Below are positions 24,603-35,400 of a DNA stretch of 64,000 bases, piece after piece. Position numbers and translations under genes: made by a program. Each line of letters opens with the position of its first letter. The stretch's first letter is position 1. Under the pieces are notes generated by a model. It was not told where the DNA came from and made no database searches. It saw nothing but the letters and a program-made list of their open reading frames with translations. The DNA comes from a virus: IMG/VR virus record IMGVR_UViG_3300020446_000004, positions 1 to 64,000 of that record. One strand, given 5' to 3'.

Positions 24603-27600
24603 ATGGCAGAATTTAAACTAGATAGATTTAGATATACGTGGCGAGGTGAGTGGCAAGAAAGTACTGTCTATAAAAAAGATGATATCGTTTACAATGGTGG
24701 TAAAAGTTATGTATGTGTAACTGCACACACAAGTTCATCTAATTTTGCGAACGAATCTGCTAGAATTTTACCTGGTTCAAATCCGCCACAACCTGATCCA
24801 TATTGGATAGTAATGGTAAGCGGTAAAACATTCAGCGGAGTTTATACACAAGGACAAGATTATGCACCTGGAGAACTTGTATTTTATCAAGGTACGTTAC
24901 ATCTATGTACTATTCCTCATACTGCAACAAGTTTTGGAGAACAAAGTACTTATTGGGAAGATTTTATAGATGGCATAGATTATGTAGGAGATTGGGTAAG
25001 CGGACTTGATTACGGTGAAGGCGCCCTTGTAAAATACGGCGGTAATGTTTATAGATGTGTAAAAGCTCATAGTGCTGGAGCAACATTAGAGGAAAACGTA
25101 AGCACTAATAAAAACATTAACTGTTGGGATATGTTCCATCCTGGAATCGAATGGAAAGGAGCATGGGCAACTTCGACATTATATGAAAAGAATGACATTG
25201 TAAGTTTTGGTGGAGCAATATATGAATGTATAACCACACATACATCAGCCGGTACACAAATAAGTGCAACTGATTTTCAGATTAGGTTCACAGGAACAAA
25301 ATTTAATAATGAGTGGGATAGTAACACTGTTTACTCTATCGGAGATATTGTTAGGTACGGAGGATTTTTATACAGTGCTGTAAACACAAATCAAGATAGT
25401 CAGCCATCAGTAGTTACAACATTAAACGCAAACGGAGATGTAATAAAAGAAGCAGTAGGCGGTGACTCTACGAAGCATTGGATAATACTTGCAAAAACAA
25501 ATGATTTTGTAGGAGATTGGTCACTAAGCGGAAAATATCAAACTGGAGACGTAGTACAGCGTGGTGGATTTTTATATGAAGCAGTACGTGATATAAATTT
25601 ACAAGACGGAGATGATAGTTCTGCAACAGATTTAGATCCTGAAGTTTGGTTATTACTAGCAAAAGGACAAAGATGGAAAGCACAATGGACACCAAATACT
25701 TTATACTCTCAAGGAGATACAGTTTATTACCTAGGTAGTGCTTACACTTGTACAAACGAGCATACTTCTAGTTATCCTACGGCTCCTGGAGATTTTGCTG
25801 TAGATTTATATGATTATTGGGACCTTAATGTCCAATCTGGAAGACCTGCCGCACTAACAGAAAAAGGTGACTTACTTACCTATGATTATTGGAGGTTTGA
25901 TAATTATGAAGATGATAGTACATTAGGTGATGGAAGATTAGGCATTGGTGAACAAAATCAGATACTTAGTGTAACTGCTGAACAAGAGATTTTTTGGAGA
26001 AATAGAGATTACGAAAATCAGCTTGTGTTTGTAGCTACAAATGGAAAAGATCAAGAAGGATATGGTCGTGAATGGGAAACACCTTTTCGTACTATTAGAC
26101 ATGCATGTGAATGGATAGAAGATAATTTTAATCCATTAGTTCCTACAAAAGTTGCAGTAGCCGCAGGAGATTTTTACGAAATAGGACCAATTAGTATACC
26201 AGCTGGATGTGTTGTAATGGGCGATGAATTAAGAGCAACAACAATACATGCAACAGGTCCAATACCTGCATATCAAAATGATTATACTTTTCATACAGCT
26301 ATATTACAAAGGTTTATTTCATTATCTCAAAACCTTGTGCAAAATATACCTGTAGTTATTAGTACAGGAAATACTACTGAACAGATTAGGAGTTTGCCTG
26401 CAGGTTCAAATGATGCTTTTGTTTTTATGAATTCACAATTCTTAATATACAAAGATAGAATACAATACTTAATTGCCAGTGGTGACACAAATCCTACTAT
26501 GTCAGGAACAAATACAAAAACAACAGATACAGGTTTAATTAATTCTGTAGCAATTATAAATGCTAACAAAGAATTTATTGTTCAAGATTGTTTTGCATAC
26601 ATAAAAAATGTATTTCCTGAATTTACAGGTGACTTAGTTCGTATTAGAAACGACATACAAAGTTTTATAAGAGCAATGACAAGAGATTTAGAATTTCCTG
26701 GTACATACGGAACTTTAAAAGCCGCAGATAGATATGCAAGGGCTGTTTTAGGTTCAGGAACTACAGATATGTTTTACTGTAGAGATACAACAGGTTTACG
26801 TAATTGTACAATAGAAGGACTTACAGGTGGACTTAATCCGCCAGGCGTGTATGATATATATCAAAGACCAACAGGTGGTGCATGTGTAAGTTTAGATCCT
26901 GGTTGGGGACCAGCAGATGAACGTATGTGGATTATGAAAAGATCTCCATATATTCAAGGTGTGACAAACATAGGCGAGCGTTGTTTCGGTAAGGTTGTAA
27001 ACGGTGCGTTACATAACGGCGGTAATAAGTCAATGACTTCAAACGATTTTACACAAGTTTTGAGTGATGGAATTGGCGCACATATCTTAAACAATGCAAG
27101 AGCTGAACTTGTGTCAGTGTTTACATATTATTGTGCTGTTGGATATCTAGCAGAAAGCGGAGGTATTATACGTGCCACCAACGGAAACAATTCATACGGT
27201 AGCTTTGGTTCTGTCTCAGACGGAAACGATCCAACAGAAACACCAGATGCAGTCACAGTAAACAACAGAGTAAACGAAGCTCTCGTTGATTCAGCATTCG
27301 CTGGTGGTTCATCTGATGAACTATTTTTATTCCAGTACGAAAATGCAGGTGAACAATATACAACTGCTGATGCTACAATAGTTGGTGCAGGAGATGATGC
27401 AAATATAGAATATACTGACTTCAGAGATGGAGGAGTTTTTGAACCTAGACTAATCAATACAAAAGGGTCAGGAACTGAAGGAGGTAGCGGATTTAAAGTA
27501 GAAGCAAATAGTGCCCAAATAACTGTAGATGCCGCAAGCACTATAAGATTAAACGCAAATACGCCTACACAATTTTTAAGTGATATAAACGGTATGAGAA

Positions 27601-30182
27601 TTATTATTACATCAGGTAAAGGAACAGGACAATACGCTTATATCACAGGTTTCAATACAGTTACTAAAGATGCAACTGTAGCAAAGGAATCAGATGATAC
27701 AGCAGGTTGGGATCATATTGTTCCAGGATCAGACTTAGTAGCAGATTTTGATTCTACAACAAATTATAGAATAGAAGCAAGGATTGAAGCTACTCATCCT
27801 GGATTTGTTGCAGTAAACGGAACATTACCAGCCGCAAGAAACTTCAGAGGAGCAACTTGGGGATACCAAACTGTAGATTATACAAATATAGCAATTGGTA
27901 ATGGAACTGGAGATACATTTGATGACGATCCAATACCTGCAAGATTTAATGTGCAAAGAAAAGGCAAAGACTACAATTTGACTAAAACAGTTTCTGGAGC
28001 AGGATATGCAGTTGGCGATACCTTTACAATACTAGGTACTGCACTTGGCGGAGCTACACCTGCAAATGATTGTACAATTACTGTACTCACTGTATCAGAC
28101 GATAGTACAAATGCAATAGTAACGTTTTCAAGTTCTGGCACCCCAAGAGGTAAAAGATTTGTTGCTGTGTCTGATCCTAACTTTGTTGCATATTCAGACG
28201 ATGGCACAACTTGGACAGAATCTAATTTATCTTACACAGGTGATTTTAGAAAAGTTGTAGCTGGACAAGACGCATATGTTGCAATGAGTAATGCAACTAA
28301 CACTGTTAGTTTTTCATATGATGGAGAGACTTGGATAACTAGAAGTTTACCTACTTCAGATAACTGGGTTGATCTTGCATTTGGAAACGGTTACTTTATA
28401 ATGATTGCTGAAGGCAGTAATAATGTTGTAACCAGCCAAGATGGACTAACTTGGACTGCACAAACAATCCCTGACAGTGACGATTCTACTACAGCACAGT
28501 GGCAAAAAATTGAATACGGTGCAGGAAGATTTGTTGCTATTTCAGGAAGCGGAAATCAGTCTGCTGTAACATCAAATGGTAGTAGCTGGACTCTATATTT
28601 AAATGCATTGCCTGCAGGTGATTATGACTTTAGCGGATTTGCATATGGAGATAATAGATTTATTGCAGTAACATTTGACGGCAAAACTTTATACTCTATT
28701 GATAGAGGACAAACATTTAAATCAGGAACAAACATTCCGCAACTTGCAGGAGTTGATTTGCATGTAAAAGATTTCAAATATTTACAAGGTGTGTTTATGG
28801 CTATAGGAGATCAAAGTGTACCTGGAACAGGAGCACCTAGCCCTGCAGCAGATGAGATTGACAGATGTGCGACCACTGAAGATGGAATTATTTGGACGGA
28901 ACGTAATCTAAATAATAATGCAAGGCTTTACAGTACACTCGCAGTAGGTAATCCAAATGGCACTGGTAAATTTATATGTATGGGAGACGGAGCAACATCT
29001 AACGCAACTGCTATTGTTACTACAGGAAAACGTGCAAAATTTAAGGCAAATGTTTTCCAGGGTTCTTTCCAAAATATTCTAATTTGGGATAGCGGAAGTG
29101 GCTATTCAGAACTTAATCCGTGTGCGTTAACAATTACAGACACAACTGTAGTTGTACCACTAGAAATAGATATGAGATACGGCAATGGCGTATTATCTCA
29201 ACCAGATTTTATTAACAGGGGAGCAGGTTATAGAAGTAGTAGTTCCACAATTACAATTACAGGAGATGGATACGCTGATATCATATCCGAAACAAATGAA
29301 GTTGTATTTGATGGAGTAGGCACTGTTCCTGGACCAGGTGTACAAATTAGATTTTCTACATTACCTGATTTAGATACGGAAGATCCAGATGATTTAAAAT
29401 TATATACTGGAGTAAAAATAACTGATTTAGGAGATGATGGAAGTGGAAATAATACTAGAACAGTAAGATTTACCATTAGTCCAAGATTACGTAATGAAAA
29501 CAATATGCTTCATGGTACAGCAGCCACATTAAGAAGCGGGTATAGTCAATGTAGAATTACAGGACACGATTTCCTCGATATAGGAACAGGTAATTTTGAA
29601 GAAACCAATTATCCACAAATTTATGCATCTGGAAACTTTTTTACAGCATCGCCAGAAAATGAAGTTGAAGAATTAAATGGTGGTAGAGTGTTCTATGTAT
29701 CAACTGACCAAGACGGTAACTTTAGAGCTGGAGAATTATTTAGTGTCCAACAGGCGACAGGTATTGTAACAATTAGTGCAGAATTTTTTGATCTAGATGG
29801 ATTAAGTTCGTTATCATTAGGAGGTGTTAGACTAGGTGGGTCTGGTGCTGTAATTAACGAATTTAGTACAGATGCTACATTTAGTGCAGATAGTAATAAT
29901 ATTGTTCCTACACAAAAAGCTATCGCTACATTCTTAGCAGATAGATTATCTGTTGGTGGTTCAGATCTTGAAACAAACGGCATTATAGCAGGTAGAGTCA
30001 AGGTAGGAACAGATACAAATGAAATAAGCATGACAGACGACTCTTATTTAAATGTTAACACTGTAGTAAAATTTGATGGCAAAGATGCAAACAATAATTT
30101 AACAGGTATACAAGGAACAATAATAAGTCAAATGTTGTTTACTCGTGAATATATATCGGAAGTTCAGGGTGGACAAAGTTAA
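24603..30182 (+). CDS. giant adhesin: seven carbohydrate-binding-like repeats, beta-helix, BNR-like propeller
   Basis: An 1859-residue protein. Residues 1-420 contain seven repeats of about 55 residues of the type W...Y-x-x-GDIV-x-YGG-x-x-Y-x-C...H-x-S, recalling CBM5/12-like chitin-binding modules. Near 475 begins a pectate-lyase-like beta-helix entry (LVFVATNGKDQEGYGREWET, then GCVVMGDELRATTI). About 755-885 hold the block DPGWGPADERMWIMKRSPY...LVSVFTYY...RATNGNNSYG. About 1180-1470 carry repeated DG-x-TW boxes typical of BNR/sialidase propellers. The C-terminal 200 residues include DQDGNFRAGELFSVQQATG. Probable receptor or glycan binding. Confidence 0.7.
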   Translation: MAEFKLDRFRYTWRGEWQESTVYKKDDIVYNGGKSYVCVTAHTSSSNFANESARILPGSNPPQPDPYWIVMVSGKTFSGVYTQGQDYAPGELVFYQGTLHLCTIPHTATSFGEQSTYWEDFIDGIDYVGDWVSGLDYGEGALVKYGGNVYRCVKAHSAGATLEENVSTNKNINCWDMFHPGIEWKGAWATSTLYEKNDIVSFGGAIYECITTHTSAGTQISATDFQIRFTGTKFNNEWDSNTVYSIGDIVRYGGFLYSAVNTNQDSQPSVVTTLNANGDVIKEAVGGDSTKHWIILAKTNDFVGDWSLSGKYQTGDVVQRGGFLYEAVRDINLQDGDDSSATDLDPEVWLLLAKGQRWKAQWTPNTLYSQGDTVYYLGSAYTCTNEHTSSYPTAPGDFAVDLYDYWDLNVQSGRPAALTEKGDLLTYDYWRFDNYEDDSTLGDGRLGIGEQNQILSVTAEQEIFWRNRDYENQLVFVATNGKDQEGYGREWETPFRTIRHACEWIEDNFNPLVPTKVAVAAGDFYEIGPISIPAGCVVMGDELRATTIHATGPIPAYQNDYTFHTAILQRFISLSQNLVQNIPVVISTGNTTEQIRSLPAGSNDAFVFMNSQFLIYKDRIQYLIASGDTNPTMSGTNTKTTDTGLINSVAIINANKEFIVQDCFAYIKNVFPEFTGDLVRIRNDIQSFIRAMTRDLEFPGTYGTLKAADRYARAVLGSGTTDMFYCRDTTGLRNCTIEGLTGGLNPPGVYDIYQRPTGGACVSLDPGWGPADERMWIMKRSPYIQGVTNIGERCFGKVVNGALHNGGNKSMTSNDFTQVLSDGIGAHILNNARAELVSVFTYYCAVGYLAESGGIIRATNGNNSYGSFGSVSDGNDPTETPDAVTVNNRVNEALVDSAFAGGSSDELFLFQYENAGEQYTTADATIVGAGDDANIEYTDFRDGGVFEPRLINTKGSGTEGGSGFKVEANSAQITVDAASTIRLNANTPTQFLSDINGMRIIITSGKGTGQYAYITGFNTVTKDATVAKESDDTAGWDHIVPGSDLVADFDSTTNYRIEARIEATHPGFVAVNGTLPAARNFRGATWGYQTVDYTNIAIGNGTGDTFDDDPIPARFNVQRKGKDYNLTKTVSGAGYAVGDTFTILGTALGGATPANDCTITVLTVSDDSTNAIVTFSSSGTPRGKRFVAVSDPNFVAYSDDGTTWTESNLSYTGDFRKVVAGQDAYVAMSNATNTVSFSYDGETWITRSLPTSDNWVDLAFGNGYFIMIAEGSNNVVTSQDGLTWTAQTIPDSDDSTTAQWQKIEYGAGRFVAISGSGNQSAVTSNGSSWTLYLNALPAGDYDFSGFAYGDNRFIAVTFDGKTLYSIDRGQTFKSGTNIPQLAGVDLHVKDFKYLQGVFMAIGDQSVPGTGAPSPAADEIDRCATTEDGIIWTERNLNNNARLYSTLAVGNPNGTGKFICMGDGATSNATAIVTTGKRAKFKANVFQGSFQNILIWDSGSGYSELNPCALTITDTTVVVPLEIDMRYGNGVLSQPDFINRGAGYRSSSSTITITGDGYADIISETNEVVFDGVGTVPGPGVQIRFSTLPDLDTEDPDDLKLYTGVKITDLGDDGSGNNTRTVRFTISPRLRNENNMLHGTAATLRSGYSQCRITGHDFLDIGTGNFEETNYPQIYASGNFFTASPENEVEELNGGRVFYVSTDQDGNFRAGELFSVQQATGIVTISAEFFDLDGLSSLSLGGVRLGGSGAVINEFSTDATFSADSNNIVPTQKAIATFLADRLSVGGSDLETNGIIAGRVKVGTDTNEISMTDDSYLNVNTVVKFDGKDANNNLTGIQGTIISQMLFTREYISEVQGGQS

Positions 30183-30192
30183 TGATGAATCA

Positions 30193-30200
30193 ACTAAATA
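30193..30200 (+). promoter_or_regulatory. late promoter element ACTAAATA
   Basis: ACTAAATAC, like the box at 11930, 19 nt before the next ATG with GGAGC between. Confidence 0.45.
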
Positions 30201-30218
30201 CAGTAACGGAGCAATTAA

Positions 30219-32471
30219 ATGGCAGAATTTAAGTTAGGTAGAATTAGATTTGTATGGAAAAGTAGTTGGACAACTGCTACTACATACTATAAAGATGATG
30301 TTGTAGAATATGGCGGAAAGTTGTACATCTGTGTTATAGGACACGATAGTTCAGCTGCATTCTTTACTGATTTAGATATAGTTCCTACAAAATGGAATAT
30401 AGTAAGTGACGGACAAAAATGGCTAGGAGACTGGCAACCACAAACTGCTTACATTAGAGATAATATTGTACGTTACGGCGCAACAGTTTATATTTGTAAA
30501 ACTGATCATACTTCTGCAGTTGATTCTAGCACAGGTTTAGAACCAGATATTGCAAAATGGGAAGTTTTTGCTACAGGTTTAGATTTCAAAGGTGATTGGT
30601 CTACAACATTTGATTACAAGGCAAATGATCTTGTAAAATATGGTGGATCAACATATGTATGTAACACATATCACATATCAGCAGCCACAGCAAGTTTAGG
30701 TTTAGAAGCAGACCAATCAAAATGGACAATATTCAATCAAGGATTTGATTGGAAAGGTGATTGGGCATATCCTATAAGATATAAAATTAATGACGTTGTA
30801 AAGTTTGGTGCAAGTTTATGGATTGTAAATACCCATCATACATCACAAAGCACTTTCGCTGCAGATAGTTCAAAATGGACAAAGTTTGTTGAAGGTTTTC
30901 AATATGAAAATAGCTTTAGTATAACAAAAGGTTATCAACCTGGTGATGTCGTACAATACGGTGGCAATAGTTACATAGCAAGAAATGATACAATTGGCGT
31001 CAAGCCAGGAGTAATGGGTGGTGCAATTTCTGGTGCATCACAAGCAACAGAAATTGTAATTACAAGCAACTTACATGAACTTTATAATGGAGTAAGAATT
31101 AAAATTACAGGTGTTGTAGGTATGACTCAACTTAATAATAACAAATATTATGTTGGTTCAGTAACTGCAAATACATACAAACTTTATACTGATAGTGCAT
31201 TATCAACAGCAGTAGATTCAAGTGCATTTTCTGCATATACTTCAGGCGGAAACTGGATAGTAGAAGAAGCAGACATAGCAAACTGGAGTTTGTTTGCTAG
31301 AGGTTTAAGATTTATTGGAGATTGGGGAGCTGATTCTACAAATGTACAATATCTTCCTGGAGATGTAGTTAGATTAGGCGGATACACATATCGTTGTATA
31401 ACTGAACATAACTCCAAGCAACCACCAGCAACTACTTATTGGCAAAAATTAAATACAGGATTTAGTTGGCGCGGAACTTGGTTAGATGACCAAGAATATT
31501 TCTTAGGTGATACAGTACGCTATGGTGATAATAGTTATGTATGTGTACTAGGACATATTTCAGAAGGCGATGACGGGTCAACTGGTGATCCGGACAATAC
31601 AGGCGGAGTTTCAGCAGGTAATTCTAGACCAGATCAAGACACAACTGGTACATATTGGAACGTTATTGCAATAGGCACAGAACAAAGTGTATTAACTACA
31701 AAAGGTGATATGGTTTACTATAGTGGTAGTGCACCTGTAAGATTACCAATTGGTCAAGATGGACAGGTGTTAACTGTTGGGTCAGCTGGAGTTCCTAATT
31801 GGGAATTTTTAGGACAAAGCGTTGACGTATATTATGTAGCAGAACATGGCACTGATAATCCTGCTCCTATATACGGAAAAAATATTGATAGACCTTTCAA
31901 AAGTATTAGGTATGCGGCTCAACAAGTTGAAAGAGGTACAAAAGCACCTGATGCTACAAGACTATTGGAGATGAATAGAAGATTTATTCAAAGAGAAATT
32001 GTTGAATGGACTGAATATCAGGTTGCAAATAATATTTCTCCATTTACATCTAGTTTCAAATATGATAGTAAAAAATGTGAAAGAGATATGGGTTATATTA
32101 TAGATGCTTTCATACATGATTTAAGACTTGGCGGAAACGTAAAATCAAGAGAAGCGGCACTTGAATACGTAACTAATCCTGGAAAGTTTTATACGTTAGG
32201 ACAAGAAGCAGAAACAGTGGCAAGTATTAATTATGGAATTAGTTTAATTCAAAAAGTGTTGGCGCAACAAGCACCAGCAACAAATTATCAAACAACAAAC
32301 GGAGACAATTCAACAAGAATTGTTCCACAATATTTTGAAACTGCATTAGGTGCTCAAGATGCAGTAGAATACGAGGGAGTCATCAGCGGTAGTAGTACTG
32401 GTGGTACTTACTCAGATGCGACACCTGGAGGAGGCTATAATCCAGGTGGTGGCAACGGCGGAGGTTACTAA
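30219..32471 (+). CDS. adhesin N-terminal subunit with seven carbohydrate-binding-like repeats
   Basis: A 750-residue protein. Residues 1-430 repeat the Y-x-x-GD-V-x-YGG-x-x-Y-x-C...H-x-S unit seven times, with a roughly 65-residue insertion between repeats five and six. Around 535-555 a beta-helix entry appears (VYYVAEHGTDNPAPIYGKNI). One helical C-x-RD...D-x-x-GGN module lies near 625. The protein ends in a Gly/Tyr-rich tail (GGYNPGGGNGGGY). In the 24603 paralogue the corresponding sequence continues without a break into what is here a separate gene, 32471. The last codons provide that gene's ribosome binding site and its ATG shares a base with this stop. Confidence 0.65.
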   Translation: MAEFKLGRIRFVWKSSWTTATTYYKDDVVEYGGKLYICVIGHDSSAAFFTDLDIVPTKWNIVSDGQKWLGDWQPQTAYIRDNIVRYGATVYICKTDHTSAVDSSTGLEPDIAKWEVFATGLDFKGDWSTTFDYKANDLVKYGGSTYVCNTYHISAATASLGLEADQSKWTIFNQGFDWKGDWAYPIRYKINDVVKFGASLWIVNTHHTSQSTFAADSSKWTKFVEGFQYENSFSITKGYQPGDVVQYGGNSYIARNDTIGVKPGVMGGAISGASQATEIVITSNLHELYNGVRIKITGVVGMTQLNNNKYYVGSVTANTYKLYTDSALSTAVDSSAFSAYTSGGNWIVEEADIANWSLFARGLRFIGDWGADSTNVQYLPGDVVRLGGYTYRCITEHNSKQPPATTYWQKLNTGFSWRGTWLDDQEYFLGDTVRYGDNSYVCVLGHISEGDDGSTGDPDNTGGVSAGNSRPDQDTTGTYWNVIAIGTEQSVLTTKGDMVYYSGSAPVRLPIGQDGQVLTVGSAGVPNWEFLGQSVDVYYVAEHGTDNPAPIYGKNIDRPFKSIRYAAQQVERGTKAPDATRLLEMNRRFIQREIVEWTEYQVANNISPFTSSFKYDSKKCERDMGYIIDAFIHDLRLGGNVKSREAALEYVTNPGKFYTLGQEAETVASINYGISLIQKVLAQQAPATNYQTTNGDNSTRIVPQYFETALGAQDAVEYEGVISGSSTGGTYSDATPGGGYNPGGGNGGGY

Positions 32472-35400
32472 TGGCTACAGTATATGAAACAATACAAGAT
32501 TTAGGAAAAATAATTACGGATGCTGTAACAGCAGGTAACAGTACAAATATTCCTGCAAGGGCAATACGTAAAACACTAATCAAAGTAACAACAGGACAAT
32601 ATAGAGAAGTTCTTCCAATTATTGTTCCTGCAGAATGTTGTATAATGGGTGATGAATTACGTGCAGTAAACGTACAACCACGTAAAGCAACCAACAGCAC
32701 TTTGACACCGAGAAGTGATTACAAATATTCAAGTAAAGCACTTGAGAGAATTGAAAAAGTTGTAGGTAATGTAGCAGCCGGACTTACAATGACCCCAACT
32801 ACAGGGAATACATTAACCCAAACAGTAGCATATCCATACGCAGAAACTCCGCAAGCATGGGAAGGTGTAACTAGACAGGTGCGTGGCATAAGAAGAAGTA
32901 TTGATGCACAACTAGGTGACAAACTTTACGCTGAATTGCCTAAGCCTTGGGAAATGACAAACACTAATGCTGGTAGAGGAAGAGATTTATTTCTTCTAAA
33001 TAAACAATTTATACAAACAGAAACCACCGCATACATAGCTGAAAACTATCCTAATATGAAATATGGTAGAACAAAATGTAAGCAAGATATAGGATTTTTG
33101 TTAGATGCTGTTGCATATGACCTAACATTTGGAGGTAACTGGCAAAGTGTGATCGCAGGTAATGCATATTACACAGGTACACAACTTAATATTCCTGCTG
33201 ATACTAAAGCCGCTACACTGGCCGCATATGGCTTTTTAAAACAGCTTGTGCAAACTGTACAACGTAATATCACTGTGACTCCGTTGCTACAAACTGATGT
33301 TGCACAAATTGCTGGCACAGGCGGTACAGCAAGTGAATCTACAACAATAGGAAACTTGTTCGATGATATTATTGACATAATAGACAATGGAATAGGTGCT
33401 GTATCTATTGTATATCCAAGTGTAGCAAACACAAACGCACTTACTTTTGCAGATTCAAATGACATTGATTCAAATAAGGCCGCAGTAGCACTTGATACTA
33501 TTGATTTTATTAACTACAACTTCGGTAGCTACAAACATGATTCTAGCATATGTCGTAGAGACTTAGAAATATTATCTGAAGGCGCACAAAATGATGTACT
33601 TACAGGGTCAAACTATAATGCATTACAAGCTGGTAGAGCGTATAATAGAGTTTCAAGCACATATTTACTTGGAGCACAAAAAACACAAACAGTTGGTGCA
33701 ATAAGAAAATATAGAGACGAAATAATCGATGATTTGACCGATGCAACATATATTACTAGAACAAGAAATTTCTATAATGAAGTAATTGATATTATACAAA
33801 ATGGTCTAACAGCGGCAAACACTGCAACATTTCCATCGTATAACTCTGCTCAAGATAAACAAGATGCAATGACAAACCTCACAGCAAATAAAACTTTTAT
33901 AGAAGATGATGTGATACAGTATGTTGAAAATACATACAATAATCCTCCAGGATCATTTATATATGATTCAGATAATTTAAGGAAATATGTAGGCGATGCA
34001 GTAGAAGGTATGGCATTTGATATTATGTATGGTGGAAACATAGCACAGGTAAGAACTGCAAAAAGTTTCTTTGATGAGCCCGGAACAGTTAGAGAAGCAT
34101 TCCTAATCACAGGCAAAGCAACACAATATGCTGGCGCACTGACACATATGTCAAGTATTTGTCAACAAATTGTACAAGAGCAAGCAGTTACAAAACAAAC
34201 AGGTAATACTCAAACACAAAGCACTGCCGGTTCTCCTGCAAGTGCGACTGAGGCAACACAGGTTAACACGTTTTTAACTGAAAGTATAAATGCTTTAAAC
34301 GCAGGTGTAGCTACTGGAATAAGTTCAATAACAGAAGTTACAAGCACAGAAACAGGACAAACTGCAACTGATTATGCATTATTTGATACTAACAGGGACA
34401 GCATTATTGCAACAGTATTACAATATGTTACTGATACGTATAACGATTTCAAATACAATCACGCAAAATGTACAAACGATTTAAGTGATATATTTGATGC
34501 GGCTCGCTATGATGCAATGCTTGACACAAATTATGCAAGTATCATAACAGCATTAAGCTATAGAAGAGCAAATAGTGGTAAAACTATAGGAGATCAAAAA
34601 GACGCTACTATCGCAGCACATAAGTTTGCATTTAAACAAATGAAAGCACTTCTGAATGACGGAAGTATTCGTCAAGAAGCAATGACAAGACAATTAGATG
34701 AAACTTTACAATGGATGAACGACATTATGTGGACAGCAAGTCCTGAAGGTGCTAATAAGCAGGTAGCAGATCCTGAAATATATAATTCAAATTATCAACT
34801 AGAAACAAACAAAGAATGGTTAGTACAAGAAGCTATTAACGAAGCAGATCAATGCTACAGAGCGGCTGTATCAAAAGTTGAAGCAAACGGAACTGTTCAT
34901 GTTGCAGATACAAGTTGGTTGACTCCAAATATGGAAGTTAAGTTTTTTAACTATGATGATAGTACAAGTGCAGTAGCTGAAATTGGTACAACAACAGAAA
35001 CAGCATTTTATGTAAAAGAAATTGTAAATGATACGAGCTTTACAGTAAGTACAAGTGTAAACGGAAGTGCATTTACTTTTGATCCTACACAGTCTGCATA
35101 TCAATACAACAAAGGAAAATGTCGTAGAGATACAGGATATATTTTAGAAGGTGTTGGTTATGATATTGCACTAGGAACAAACTATAATGCTGTTACTAGC
35201 GGAAATTTATATAGACAAAGTTATGCAAGCGAAAGTTTTGGAGCTCAACTTGTTCAAACTACAGCTGGTATTAATTTTTCCAAAGCAAGGGTAGCTGAAC
35301 TTTACAAAGTTAGAACAAGCACAACAGGATTATCTAGAGCAAATGCAGCCTTTACAGAAATAGTAGATATTTTGAATAATGGCCTAGGAAACGCAAATGC

